A stretch of 64,000 nt of DNA, taken from NCBI RefSeq assembly GCF_901538265.1, contig NZ_LR593886.1, forward strand, positions 5,787,738 through 5,851,737, in the 5' to 3' direction. The translations under genes were made by a program, and so were the position numbers. Below the pieces are notes generated by a model, which worked only from the letters and a program-made list of their open reading frames with translations, ran no database searches and was not told the DNA's origin. The DNA is from Gemmata massiliana (GTDB taxonomy: Bacteria > Planctomycetota > Planctomycetia > Gemmatales > Gemmataceae). Positions 18,501 to 27,098 of the stretch are shown in pieces; position 1 is the stretch's first letter, and every line of letters starts with the position of its first letter.

Positions 18501-18613
18501 AGCCGCTGAGAGCGGTAGATTGGTTAGTGGTCGCCGCCGCGACTTCGAGCGTGCTCCTGTTTGCGGAAGTCGCCCGGCGCGTCCGCTTGTGGACCACCAT
18601 GAAAAAAGCGTGA
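15581..18613 (+). CDS. Calcium-type P-type ATPase (class II)
   Basis: A 1010-residue cation pump. Recognisable parts are the N-terminal cation-ATPase domain, the actuator motif [10 protein letters not shown], the PEGLP metal-site helix, the phosphorylated Asp in [11 protein letters not shown], the nucleotide domain, and the hinge [21 protein letters not shown]. Six C-terminal helices follow. PEGLP and overall order point to Ca2+ export rather than heavy metals. One oddity is an extra hydrophobic insert of about 45 residues (77-121) between transmembrane helices 1 and 2, where relatives have a short loop. The ferredoxin gene follows after 32 bp and is probably co-transcribed. Confidence 0.93.
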   Translation: [1010 protein letters not shown]

Positions 18614-18645
18614 CCCGTCGTTTGTGGGTCACTGAGGTCGTCACG

Positions 18646-19041
18646 ATGGCTGTATCGAACGAAAAGCTGACCGCGATCGCCGACAAGCTCCTGATCGGCC
18701 ACTTCCACCGGCACGTGTTCCTGTGCCTCGGCGAAGCGTGCTGCGCGGAGGTCGGCGCCGACGGCGCGGAGGCCGCGTGGGACAAATTGAAGTGCGAACT
18801 CAAGGACCGCCAGCTCTCGCTCGCGACCGGTCCCGCCGCGTGCTATCGAACGAAGGTCGGGTGCTTGCGCGTCTGCGCCGGCGGGCCGATTATGGTCGTC
18901 TACCCCGAAGGAACGTGGTACTCGGGCATGACCGCCGACCGCATCCCGCGCTTCGTGCAGGAGCACTTGGTGGAGGGCCGGCCCATCGAAGAATGGATCT
19001 TCACTCGCAACCCGTTGCCGAACGACACGGAACGTGAGTAG
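18646..19041 (+). CDS. 2Fe-2S ferredoxin-like protein
   Basis: A 131-residue protein of the thioredoxin-fold (2Fe-2S) ferredoxin family, also seen as the NuoE-like fold. Candidate cluster ligands are a cysteine in HVFLCLGEACC and two in CYRTKVGCLRVC, followed by the diagnostic GGPIMVVYPEGTWYSGM. Proteins of this family carry electrons in the cytoplasm; the partner is not encoded nearby. The start at 18646 restores the usual N-terminus. It lies 32 bp after the P-type ATPase gene, which suggests one transcript, although no functional link is known. Confidence 0.88.
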   Translation: MAVSNEKLTAIADKLLIGHFHRHVFLCLGEACCAEVGADGAEAAWDKLKCELKDRQLSLATGPAACYRTKVGCLRVCAGGPIMVVYPEGTWYSGMTADRIPRFVQEHLVEGRPIEEWIFTRNPLPNDTERE

Positions 19042-19144
19042 CGACCTCGATTTCCGCTCCGAACCCGAATCCTTCACACGTTACTCACTCGCCTTCTGCG
19101 CGCCCGCGTCGCATCATGACCGCACCAATATGGAGGTGCTGCCA

Positions 19145-21724
19145 ATGCTCCGCGCGAGCGCGCTGTTCGTCGCAGTTCTTGCTCTCTCCGTTTCGGCAGA
19201 TGAAAAACCGGCTCCCAAAACTGAGCCAAAGGATCAACCGAAACCGGTGTTCCCCGGACCCACCGGAACAGGATTCTTGCTCCCCAACGGGTGGCATCTG
19301 ACCCCGGTCGGGAAGCACGTCGAAATCACCGACCTGCCGCTCAACATTCACCCGCTCAAGAACGGCACGCACGCGCTGGTGACCACGAACGGGTTCAACC
19401 AGCACGCCGTTTCACTCGTCGATCTCACCACCGGCAAGGTCGTCACATCCGAGTGGGCGCGCCAGAGCTGGTTCGGCCTCTCCGTAAGCGCGACCGAAGA
19501 CAAGGTATGGTGGTCCGGCGGGGGTAACGGCTCGCTCCACACGTTCGATTTCAAAGACAACAAGTTCACTCGCACCAGCAAGAAAGAAGCGAACCCGGCC
19601 GAACTGAAGCCAGAAGAGGTTCAGAAACTCGCCGACGAACTGAAGGGTAACAAGGTCTTCAAGAGCGGACTGTGCCTCGACGAGAAGCGCGAGGTGCTGT
19701 ACACGCTCGACATCAACGGCGGGACCATTACCGCGCTCAAGCTCAAAGGCGCGCCGGACGAGAAGCCGCACGTCGGCACGCTCGGCGGGCGCCCCTACGA
19801 CGTCCTCGTCGGCCCCGGCGGGAACCTGCTCTACGTCTCCGACTGGTCCCGCAAACAAGTGCTGGCGGTCGACCCGGAAACCCTGCGCGTCCTCGCGAAG
19901 ATCCCGGTCGGCGAGCACCCCAACCAGATGACCCTGCACCCGAAGGACAACCGCCTGTTTGTCGCGTGTGCGTCGAGCAACTCGGTTCACGTGATCGACC
20001 CCCAAAAGGGCGTCGTCACCGAGGTGATTTACACCGCCCTCTTCCCGAAATCGCCCGAGGGCACTACGCCGGACGCGGTCGCGGTCGCTCCGGACGGGAA
20101 GACGCTGTTCGTCGCGAACGCGGACAACAACTGCGTTGCGGTGGTGGACGTCGAGAAGGCCAACGAGAGCATCGTGAAAGGCTTCATCCCGACCGGGTGG
20201 TACCCCACCGCGGTGGCGGTCACCCCGGACAGCAAAACCATTCTCGTCGGCGTCGGTAAAGGCAATCAGTCGAAGCCGAACCCGCTGTACACGAAGGAAG
20301 ACCTGGAAAAGAAGGAAAAGGATGAGGTGAAGCAGATCACCCGGCGCCTGATGCCGTACCCATACATTGGCACCACGATGAGCGGGGCGCTCTCGATCGT
20401 CCCCGTGCCAGACGAGAAGCAGCTCAAGGAATGGACGGCCCAGGTCTTCAAGAACTGTCCGTATTCGGATGCGCAACTGACCGCTGCGCCGCACGCGGTG
20501 AAGACCGCGATCCCCACTAAGGTCGGCGACCCGAGCCCGATCAAGTACGTGATCTACATCATCAAAGAGAATCGAACCTACGATCAGGTGTTCGGCGACC
20601 TCGCGGACGGGAAGAACCCAAAGGGTAACGGCGACCCGACCCTGTGCATGTTCCCGCGCAAAGTGACCCCGAATCACCACAAGCTCGCCGAAGAGTTCGT
20701 GCTGCTCGACAACCTCTACTGCAACGGTCAGGTCAGCCGCGACGGGCACCCGTGGAGCACCGGGGCGTATAACACCGATTACATCAGCCGCGACTGGCAC
20801 CTCACGTACTCGCAGCGCAAGGGCGTGGACGACGACGATGAGGGCGGCCTGTCAAACCCGCCTTCGGGTTACTTGTGGGACGCCTGCAAGCGCGCGGGGC
20901 TCTCGTACCGCAGCTACGGCGAGTACGGCAGCCGCGTGAGCGACGGCATGGGCGGGCTAAAGATGGAGGGCCGCGTCCCGGGGCTCGTGGGCAAAATGTG
21001 CCCGGAGTACGGCATCCCGAAAGCGAAAGGCACGCGCCCCCGCGACACCGACAACGTGAACGTGTTCCTGAAGGAGTACAACCAGTTCGTCAAGGACAGA
21101 ACCATGCCGCGGTTCATCGTGATGAGCCTCGGCGAAGACCACACAGACGGCACGAAAGTCGGGGCACACACTCCGCAAGCGTGCGTCGCGTCCAACGACC
21201 TCGCGCTTGGGAAATTGGTCGAAGCGGTGAGCGCCGGGCCGCTGTGGAAGGAAACGGCGATCTTCGTGATTGAGGACGACGCGCAGAACGGCCCCGACCA
21301 TGTCGACGCGCACCGCACGGTCGGCCTCGTCGTCTCGCCGTACACCAAGCGGAAGGCCGTGGACAGCACGCAGTATCAGACCGTCAGCCTGATCCGCACG
21401 ATGGAACTGATCCTTGGGTTGCCGCCGCTCTCGCAGTACGACGCGGCCGCGCGCCCGATGTTCAACAGCTTCACGGACAAGCCGGACCTGACCGCGTACA
21501 AGCACGCGCCCGCCGAAATCGACCTGAACGCGAAGAACGACAAAAAGGCGTTCGGGGCGGACCTGTCGGAGAAGATGGACTTCAGTGACTACGACAAGAT
21601 CAACGATTTCGAGTTGAACTACGTGTTGTGGCACGCGGTCATGGGCAAGGACGCCCCACAACCGCCTGCCGTGCGCCGGGCGATCGCGTTCCGTGCGATC
21701 CGCGAGGGAAAGGACAAGAAGTAA
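19145..21724 (+). CDS. YncE-like propeller fused to phosphoesterase domain
   Basis: An 859-residue exported protein. The ATG at 19145, seven bases after GGAGGT (19132-19137), yields a good signal peptide ending near SVSA. Residues about 40-420 form a YVTN/YncE-type beta-propeller (repeats such as VSDWSRKQVLAVDPETLRV). Residues about 465-790 match the phosphoesterase/alkaline-phosphatase-like family: IIKENRTYDQVFGD, GQVSRDGHPWS and IEDDAQNGPDHVDAHR hold the metal ligands. Bifunctional proteins of this order are known; the substrate is not established. The gene converges on the GTPase gene, with a palindromic repeat between them. Confidence 0.87.
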   Translation: MLRASALFVAVLALSVSADEKPAPKTEPKDQPKPVFPGPTGTGFLLPNGWHLTPVGKHVEITDLPLNIHPLKNGTHALVTTNGFNQHAVSLVDLTTGKVVTSEWARQSWFGLSVSATEDKVWWSGGGNGSLHTFDFKDNKFTRTSKKEANPAELKPEEVQKLADELKGNKVFKSGLCLDEKREVLYTLDINGGTITALKLKGAPDEKPHVGTLGGRPYDVLVGPGGNLLYVSDWSRKQVLAVDPETLRVLAKIPVGEHPNQMTLHPKDNRLFVACASSNSVHVIDPQKGVVTEVIYTALFPKSPEGTTPDAVAVAPDGKTLFVANADNNCVAVVDVEKANESIVKGFIPTGWYPTAVAVTPDSKTILVGVGKGNQSKPNPLYTKEDLEKKEKDEVKQITRRLMPYPYIGTTMSGALSIVPVPDEKQLKEWTAQVFKNCPYSDAQLTAAPHAVKTAIPTKVGDPSPIKYVIYIIKENRTYDQVFGDLADGKNPKGNGDPTLCMFPRKVTPNHHKLAEEFVLLDNLYCNGQVSRDGHPWSTGAYNTDYISRDWHLTYSQRKGVDDDDEGGLSNPPSGYLWDACKRAGLSYRSYGEYGSRVSDGMGGLKMEGRVPGLVGKMCPEYGIPKAKGTRPRDTDNVNVFLKEYNQFVKDRTMPRFIVMSLGEDHTDGTKVGAHTPQACVASNDLALGKLVEAVSAGPLWKETAIFVIEDDAQNGPDHVDAHRTVGLVVSPYTKRKAVDSTQYQTVSLIRTMELILGLPPLSQYDAAARPMFNSFTDKPDLTAYKHAPAEIDLNAKNDKKAFGADLSEKMDFSDYDKINDFELNYVLWHAVMGKDAPQPPAVRRAIAFRAIREGKDKK

Positions 21725-21726
21725 AC

Positions 21727-21901
21727 AAAATCCACCGCAGATGAACGTAGATAATACGGATCAAGACAAGAATATTTTGACAGGATCAACAAGATTAACA
21801 GGATTGAAATTTCGGAATCCGGTCGATCCTGTTAATCCTGTCCAATAATTTTCTGTTTTGTCTTGATCCGCGTGATCTGCGTTCATCCGCGGCGGATTTC
21901 A
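21727..21901. repeat. Long imperfect palindrome, dispersed repeat (module B)
   Basis: The left arm (about 21727-21806) and the right arm (about 21822-21901) are reverse complements over roughly 80 bp with scattered mismatches. Core words are AACAGGATTGA/TCGATCCTGTT, GATCAAGACA/TGTCTTGATC and CCACCGCAGATGAACG/CGTTCATCCGCGGCGG. It sits exactly between two convergent genes and can form a large stem-loop. Confidence 0.7.
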
Positions 21902-21928
21902 CTTCCGCGGTTTCCTTTTCACCAGCAA

Positions 21929-23035
21929 CTAGTTTTTCGCTTCCGTGTACCGGTGCGTCGGGACGGGGCGCCCGGGGCGCAAGCTCTGGCTCGTTCGGAA
22001 CTCGGCGATCACGCCCGCCTGTGCGCACTGCATCGCGACCACGCGCTTCACTTCGCTCTCCAGCACGGCCGGATCGATCGCGACGCGGGCGTTCACGATC
22101 AAGTCCGCTTCGCGCGGGTGCAGACCGCTCGGCAGCGAGAGCTTCGGCGCGGTATCGCTGCTAATCACGTTTCCAACCGCGAACGCACTCGCGTCGTCCA
22201 TGCCGATGAGCTTCAAGTGCGCGACCTCGCCGCCCAAGGCGCGGCACACGGTCGCCAAATCGCCCAGGATCGCGGTGAGCAGCGCGTCGAGGTCAAAGGG
22301 CGCGTCCGAGGTGAGTCGGGCGGTCGCGTTCAGCCAGCCGAGTTCGGCCTCGCCCTCGGCGTAGGTGTCGTAATCGATGTCCAGGATCTTTCGCCCGAAC
22401 GCGCCCGTCTGATCGAGCAACTCCGCGAGGGCGTCGAAGCCCGCCCCCGTAGTCGCGCTCGCGCGGAGGACCGGCGTACCGGGGAACTGTTCGCCCACCA
22501 ACCGGGAAAGTTCCTCGACCGCTGGCGGGTCGAGTTCGTCGATCCGATTTATCACGATCGCGTCGGCTTCTTCGAGCTGCTTCTTGAAGATGTACGCGGC
22601 CTTCGGGCTGAACCCGCCGGCCGACTGGTTTCGCAGGATGCGAATCCCGTGGCTCGGCTTGAACAGGACCGCGTAGGGCGCGACCTCGAACCGGCCCGCG
22701 TACAGATCCTTGAGTGGTTGAACGACCGTCGCCACGAGATCGGTGCAACTCCCCACGGGTTCGGCGAGTATCACATCGGGCCGTTCGGACGCCTCGAGCG
22801 AACCGACGCGACTCACGAGATCATCGAACCGGCAGCAGAAGCACGCACCGGGAACCTCCTCTACCGCGATCCCCTGTCCGCGGAACGTGTTCGTGTCCAC
22901 GAGGTCGTGGGCCTGATCGTTCGTGACGACCCCGACCCGCTTCCCTTGAGACTGGTACAGGCGTGCGAGCCGACCGAGGGCGGTGGTTTTTCCGGCGCCA
23001 AGAAATCCGCCAACCATTACAAAACGTGCTGTCAT
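21929..23035 (-). CDS. CobW/COG0523-family GTPase (metal chaperone type)
   Basis: A 368-residue G3E GTPase. The P-loop GGFLGAGKTT is at residues 9-18, and the metal-binding motif CFCC, the family's CxCC, is at 65-68. A guanine-recognition NRID replaces the usual NKxD. The C-terminal third is a CobW-C-like domain. The family delivers zinc, cobalt or other metals to target enzymes. The ATG at 23035 is chosen because it leads straight into the beta strand before the P-loop; longer frames have no homology-like sequence. It is divergent from the oxidoreductase at 23160, which may be a functional neighbour. Confidence 0.88.
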   Translation of the reverse strand: MTARFVMVGGFLGAGKTTALGRLARLYQSQGKRVGVVTNDQAHDLVDTNTFRGQGIAVEEVPGACFCCRFDDLVSRVGSLEASERPDVILAEPVGSCTDLVATVVQPLKDLYAGRFEVAPYAVLFKPSHGIRILRNQSAGGFSPKAAYIFKKQLEEADAIVINRIDELDPPAVEELSRLVGEQFPGTPVLRASATTGAGFDALAELLDQTGAFGRKILDIDYDTYAEGEAELGWLNATARLTSDAPFDLDALLTAILGDLATVCRALGGEVAHLKLIGMDDASAFAVGNVISSDTAPKLSLPSGLHPREADLIVNARVAIDPAVLESEVKRVVAMQCAQAGVIAEFRTSQSLRPGRPVPTHRYTEAKN

Positions 23036-23159
23036 GAATACCGCCGAGTTCGGAGATTCGTTGAAGTTCCGGGTTATTTTTACGTCCCCGCGTCGCGGCC
23101 CGCAACTTGCTCTTACCCGATCGACCCACTCGCTCGTTCGGCCCACCGCGGAGTTTTCG

Positions 23160-24455
23160 TTGGTTCGCCTACTTCGTCTGATGACCGTTGCCCCCGGTCA
23201 CTTCCACGCCGCCCTCGTGCAAAAGCGCGCCCTCTACGGGATCGATCCGCGCACGCACGTATACGCCCCGCTCGACGACGATACACTCGCGCACCTCGCG
23301 CGGATCACCGCGTTCAACAACCGGCGCGACCACCCGACCTCCTGGGAGGTGGACCTCCGGGCCGGGGCCGATTACCTCGAGCGGTTCGCCCGAGAACAAC
23401 CCGGTAACGCGGTCGTTCTCAGCGGGCGCAACCGGCCGAAGATCGACTTGATGCGACTTGCTGCATCGAACTGCCTACCCGTTATCGCGGACAAACCGTG
23501 GATTATTGAACACTCCGACTTCCCGAAGTTGGACGCACTGTTCAAGGAAGCCGAATTGCGAGAAGTGTTCATGTGGGACATGCTCACGGAGCGGTTCGAG
23601 ATCACGAACTGGCTCGTGCGCGAGTTCGCACGCGACGCGGACCTGTTCGGGTCGTGGCAAGTCGGCACCCCGGACGAGCCGGCGCTGTGGATGCGGAGCG
23701 TTCACTTCTTAAAGAAACTGGTCAACGGCCGCCCGCTCGTGCGGCCCTGGTGGTGGTTCGACCCAACCGTATCGGGCGAAGCGATGGCGGACGTGGGGAC
23801 GCATCTCGCGGACCTCTCCATGTGGATCACCGCGCCGGACCAAGCGATCGACTACGCGACCCAAATCCAAATGCTCGCGGCCGACCGCGCCCCGCTGGTA
23901 CTCACACGGGAGCAGTTCGGCGCGGCCACGAATTTGGGAGCGTTCCCGGAAGAGTTGCGACCCTACGTTCGAGGCGGGAACCTGCACTACGCGGGTAACA
24001 ACACCGCAACGTACAGTCTGCGAGGTGTTCACGTGAAACTGGAAACAGCGTGGGGGTTTGAATCGCCCATGGGTGGCGACACGCACGCTTGTGTGGCACG
24101 CGGAACAAAAGCGACGATCACGATCCGTCAGCAACCGAGCGGGCGGCCGGAAATATTTGTGACAGCCACAGACCCGGCTCACCACGCGGAGATGCTGGAC
24201 CGGCTCCGCGGACGGTGTAGCGTGCTCCAGCGCGACTTCGCGGGGATGTCGGTTTCCGACCTCGGCACCGAAGCGCACGTCATCATTCCGGACGCCTGGC
24301 GCGCGAGCCACGAAGACCACTTCGCCGCAGTGATGGACGAATTCGTGCGGTACTTCCACGCCCCGCGAGCCATTCCGCCGTGGGAGCGCCCGAACGCGCT
24401 CGCACGCTACTACATCACTACGAAAGCCGTCGAGTTGGCGCGACAAGCCTCGTGA
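23160..24455 (+). CDS. Gfo/Idh/MocA-like oxidoreductase with C-terminal domain
   Basis: A protein of about 431 residues that I place with putative NAD(P)-dependent oxidoreductases having the Oxidored_C tail. It begins LLRLMTVAPGHFHAALVQK, a variant of the family opening DPGHFHAALVQ. VIADKPW is the conserved lysine-containing active-site motif, and GEAMADVGTHLADL follows in the C-terminal half. The start TTG at 23160 has GGAG six bases upstream and keeps the first beta strand; ATG at 23181 would cut it. There is no signal peptide. The substrate is probably a sugar, by family. The next gene, convergent, encodes a sugar-type epimerase. Confidence 0.75.
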   Translation: MVRLLRLMTVAPGHFHAALVQKRALYGIDPRTHVYAPLDDDTLAHLARITAFNNRRDHPTSWEVDLRAGADYLERFAREQPGNAVVLSGRNRPKIDLMRLAASNCLPVIADKPWIIEHSDFPKLDALFKEAELREVFMWDMLTERFEITNWLVREFARDADLFGSWQVGTPDEPALWMRSVHFLKKLVNGRPLVRPWWWFDPTVSGEAMADVGTHLADLSMWITAPDQAIDYATQIQMLAADRAPLVLTREQFGAATNLGAFPEELRPYVRGGNLHYAGNNTATYSLRGVHVKLETAWGFESPMGGDTHACVARGTKATITIRQQPSGRPEIFVTATDPAHHAEMLDRLRGRCSVLQRDFAGMSVSDLGTEAHVIIPDAWRASHEDHFAAVMDEFVRYFHAPRAIPPWERPNALARYYITTKAVELARQAS

Positions 24456-24459
24456 ACCA

Positions 24460-25242
24460 TTACTGGGCGCTACCGGTCGGCCACTGGTCGCGCGGCTCCC
24501 ACCCCAAAAGCTTGCTCGTCGAGGTCAGATCGTACTGACGAACTCGCACGTGCAAGCTGGTCGCATAGACCACCGAAAACGGTGGGAGCTTCGCGACCTC
24601 GACCGTTGCCGCGAAGAACCGGCCCGCGTCGCCGGGGCTGAGGTACACGTCCGGTCCCAACTCGCTCTGGCGGAACTCTTCTTCCTGCCCCGGTCGCGGG
24701 CACCAGCCGAGCCGCACCGCGAGCACCTCGATTCCGTGCTCCTTCGAGTACACCTGCCCCAGTGCTTCGAGAAACACCTTGGTGCAGGCGTAGAGATACC
24801 GCGGGCGCGGCGGTGAATCGGGCGTGACCGGTACGTTTTTGGCGACGAGGTGGCCGTCGATCACCTGCCCCGTGCTCGCGAGAATCACCCGCGGGATCTT
24901 CAGCTTTCGGGCGGCTTCCATCACCTGATACGGCCCGATGACATTGTTCGGTACCAGATCGGAAACAAAGTTATCACTGTCGTCCGGAGCGGCGCCGCGC
25001 GGGAACCGGGCATCGTCCGGGCTCGCGGCGAGGTGAATGATCGCGTCCGCTCCGGTCGCGGCCCGGTGCAGTGCGTCCACGTCCAACAACCCGGCGACGA
25101 GCGACTGTTCGACCGGCAGCCCGGGGGTCGGGAGCACGTCGAACCCGACAACGTGGTGCCCGCGGGCGACGAGTTCGGCCACGGCCGCGCGACCGATCCG
25201 CCCGGCGGAACCGGTCACGAGGATTCGTTTGGGTGTGTTCAT
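24460..25242 (-). CDS. NAD-dependent epimerase/dehydratase, uronate-dehydrogenase-like
   Basis: A 260-residue short-chain extended reductase. The NAD-binding TGSAGRIG is at residues 10-17, the catalytic YACTK (Tyr and Lys) lies in the middle, and Ser is in ASTGQVI. The short length, the HLAASPDD stretch and the layout resemble uronate dehydrogenases, which oxidise hexuronic acids to aldarolactones; the resemblance is by pattern only. The ATG at 25242 puts the Rossmann strand at the N-terminus. It stands back to back with the amidohydrolase at 25310 (67 bp apart), so the two may share a control region. Confidence 0.78.
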   Translation of the reverse strand: MNTPKRILVTGSAGRIGRAAVAELVARGHHVVGFDVLPTPGLPVEQSLVAGLLDVDALHRAATGADAIIHLAASPDDARFPRGAAPDDSDNFVSDLVPNNVIGPYQVMEAARKLKIPRVILASTGQVIDGHLVAKNVPVTPDSPPRPRYLYACTKVFLEALGQVYSKEHGIEVLAVRLGWCPRPGQEEEFRQSELGPDVYLSPGDAGRFFAATVEVAKLPPFSVVYATSLHVRVRQYDLTSTSKLLGWEPRDQWPTGSAQ

Positions 25243-25249
25243 GGAGATG

Positions 25250-25277
25250 TTGTACTCGCGCGCCGGCATGTTACCAT
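25250..25277 (+). promoter_or_regulatory. Weak candidate promoter for the amidohydrolase gene
   Basis: TTGTAC (25250-25255) and TACCAT (25272-25277) are 16 bp apart and 33 bp before the ATG. The match to consensus is only fair. Confidence 0.3.
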
Positions 25278-25309
25278 CGGGGCACCTTCTCCCTACTCCT
25301 GAGTGAGCC

Positions 25310-26266
25310 ATGAACCGTCGCGCCTTCCTCGCCGCTTCCGCGGCGACCATCACAACCGGTTCGTTCGCCCAAGTACAAGCGAAAGACAATGCCATGCTCC
25401 CAGTCGTCGATACGCACCAGCACCTGTGGAACCTCGACCAGTTCAAACTCGCGTGGTTCAACGCGAATACGCCCGAAGGGAAGATCCTCGGCCACAACTT
25501 CACCCCCACCGAGTACGCCAAGGCGACCGAGGGACTGAACGTGGTGAAGGCCGTCTACATGGAAGTGGACGTGGTGCCCGAACAACAGCAGAAGGAAGCC
25601 GATTACCTCATCGAACTGTGCAAGAGCGGCAAGACGGTGACGTGCGCCGCGGTGCTGTCCGGGCGCCCGAACTCGGACGGGTTCGCCCAGTACGCGAAGC
25701 AGTTCAAAGACAGCAAGTACGTGAAGGGCATCCGCCAGGTGCTGCACGTCAAGGACACCCCTGCGGGCTACTGCCTCGACGAGAAGTTCGTGAAGGGCAT
25801 CCAGTTGCTCGGCGACCTCGGGCTGAGCTTCGACCTGTGCGTGCGCCCGGCGGAGCTTCCGGACTACGTCAAACTCGTGGACAAGTGCCCGGGCACGCGG
25901 TTCATCCTCGACCACTGCGGCAACGCGAACCTGAAGCATTCGCCGACCGATCGCGACCAGTGGAAGAAGGACATGGCCGCGATCGCCGCGAAGAAGAATG
26001 TGGTTGGCAAGGTGAGCGGGTTCATCGCGACGGCCCCCGAGCGCGGGAAGGCAAAGATCGAAGACCTCGCCTCGGTCATCAACCACACGATGGACGTGTT
26101 CGGCCCGGACCGCGTGATGTTCGGCGGCGACTGGCCGGTGTGTCTGCTCGGCGTCGAGAAGTACGGCGACTGGCTGAACGCGCTCAGGACCGTGGTAAAG
26201 GATCGCCCCGAAGATCAGCAAAAGAAGCTGTTCCACGACAACGCGGTCAAGTTCTACGGGCTGTAA
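25310..26266 (+). CDS. Exported amidohydrolase (lactonase-like, PF04909)
   Basis: A 318-residue metal-dependent hydrolase of the amidohydrolase-2 family. The N-terminus MNRRAFLAAS with a hydrophobic run looks like a twin-arginine-type export signal. The metal motif HQH is in VVDTHQHLW (His36, His38). Further ligands are probably His in ILDHCGN and Asp in FGGDWPV. Relatives include L-fucono- and rhamnono-lactonases and 2-pyrone-4,6-dicarboxylate hydrolase. Next to a uronate-dehydrogenase-like enzyme and an oxidoreductase, a sugar-lactone hydrolase role is plausible but unproven. An exported lactonase beside cytoplasmic dehydrogenases would be unusual. Confidence 0.82.
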   Translation: MNRRAFLAASAATITTGSFAQVQAKDNAMLPVVDTHQHLWNLDQFKLAWFNANTPEGKILGHNFTPTEYAKATEGLNVVKAVYMEVDVVPEQQQKEADYLIELCKSGKTVTCAAVLSGRPNSDGFAQYAKQFKDSKYVKGIRQVLHVKDTPAGYCLDEKFVKGIQLLGDLGLSFDLCVRPAELPDYVKLVDKCPGTRFILDHCGNANLKHSPTDRDQWKKDMAAIAAKKNVVGKVSGFIATAPERGKAKIEDLASVINHTMDVFGPDRVMFGGDWPVCLLGVEKYGDWLNALRTVVKDRPEDQQKKLFHDNAVKFYGL

Positions 26267-26292
26267 TCGGCCACGAAGCAGCAAAGGCAGAT

Positions 26293-26515
26293 TGGCCGCA
26301 AAAAGGCACAAAGGGCACAAAAAAGAGAGCAGAGATCAGAAGCCAGAGGACAGAGAGCATTCAAGAAGGCAGAACCGCGGATCACGCAGATTACGCGGAT
26401 CAGATACGAGAATGATTTCTAGCCCCGATCGGGGCTCAATCAATGCGCCCGGCCTTACTGTCTTCTGCGTTTTATTCCTGATCTCTGCTCTCTTTTTTGT
26501 GCCTTTTTGCGGTCA
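26293..26515. repeat. Large inverted repeat, dispersed repeat (module A)
   Basis: The arms 26293-26339 and 26478-26515 match as reverse complements (GGCACAAAAAAGAGAGC against GCTCTCTTTTTTGTGCC). The left arm has a short internal duplication (AAAGGCAC, AAAGGGCAC). Between them lie a CGCAGATTACGCGGAT segment shared with the 2094 copy and a perfect palindrome AGCCCCGATCGGGGCT at 26421-26436. The rest of the 408-bp gap (26267-26674) holds nothing coding. Confidence 0.65.
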
Positions 26516-26674
26516 ATTTTCATTTTGTCTGAATCTATATTCTCAGCATTAATCCGTGACTGTTCCAAGCTCTCCACAGCACTTCTCCCTTGCGTCAAGG
26601 ATCGTTTTCGGGCATGAGTGGAATAAGGCCGCGTTTCTCGGCGGCCCTGGCGCTCGCGCCACGGAGGGTCCACC

Positions 26675-27073
26675 GTGATTACCGTAACGGCCACGATCAC
26701 CGCCCTACTGCTCGGCGGTATGACATACACCCGCGCCCCGGTTCCACCCGAGTTGCGTCCCGACCCGACGGGCCGCGGGTACCTCGGCGTGACGCTCGGT
26801 GAGGGCGTCGTGATCGATCGCATCGAACCAAACGCACCCGCGGCCAAATTCGGGCTCCGTCAAGCCGATGTAATTTTGCGCGTCGGCACCCTGCACCCGC
26901 GCGACTACAGCGAAGCCGTCACGCACATCTGCTCGTTCCGGCCGGGCGCGATCGTCGAGATCGAAGTGCAGCGTGGGGGCGAGCGCAAGGTCTTCAAAGT
27001 GAAACTCGGGCTGCGACCCGCAGAACTCGACTACACCGACCGGCGCCCGGGTGTGCCGGTGATCGAGGATTGA
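26675..27073 (+). CDS. Small secreted PDZ-domain protein
   Basis: A 132-residue protein consisting of an N-terminal hydrophobic segment (residues 1-20) and one PDZ domain. YLGVTLGEGVVIDRIEPNAPAAKFGLRQ-like sequence gives the carboxylate-binding loop (GYLGV), and the EIEVQRGGER strand follows. PDZ domains bind C-terminal peptides and usually accompany proteases, but no protease domain is present. The start is GTG at 26675, seven bases after GGAGG. It is followed by an excellent terminator, so it is a single-gene unit. Confidence 0.82.
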   Translation: MITVTATITALLLGGMTYTRAPVPPELRPDPTGRGYLGVTLGEGVVIDRIEPNAPAAKFGLRQADVILRVGTLHPRDYSEAVTHICSFRPGAIVEIEVQRGGERKVFKVKLGLRPAELDYTDRRPGVPVIED

Positions 27074-27098
27074 CGCAACGACGTTTGAAACTCCGAAC

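Noticed and set aside
21863-23407. A 514-codon plus-strand open frame opposite the CobW-family GTPase
   Set aside because: It is Arg-rich and without motifs, while the minus strand has a clear P-loop and CxCC motif.
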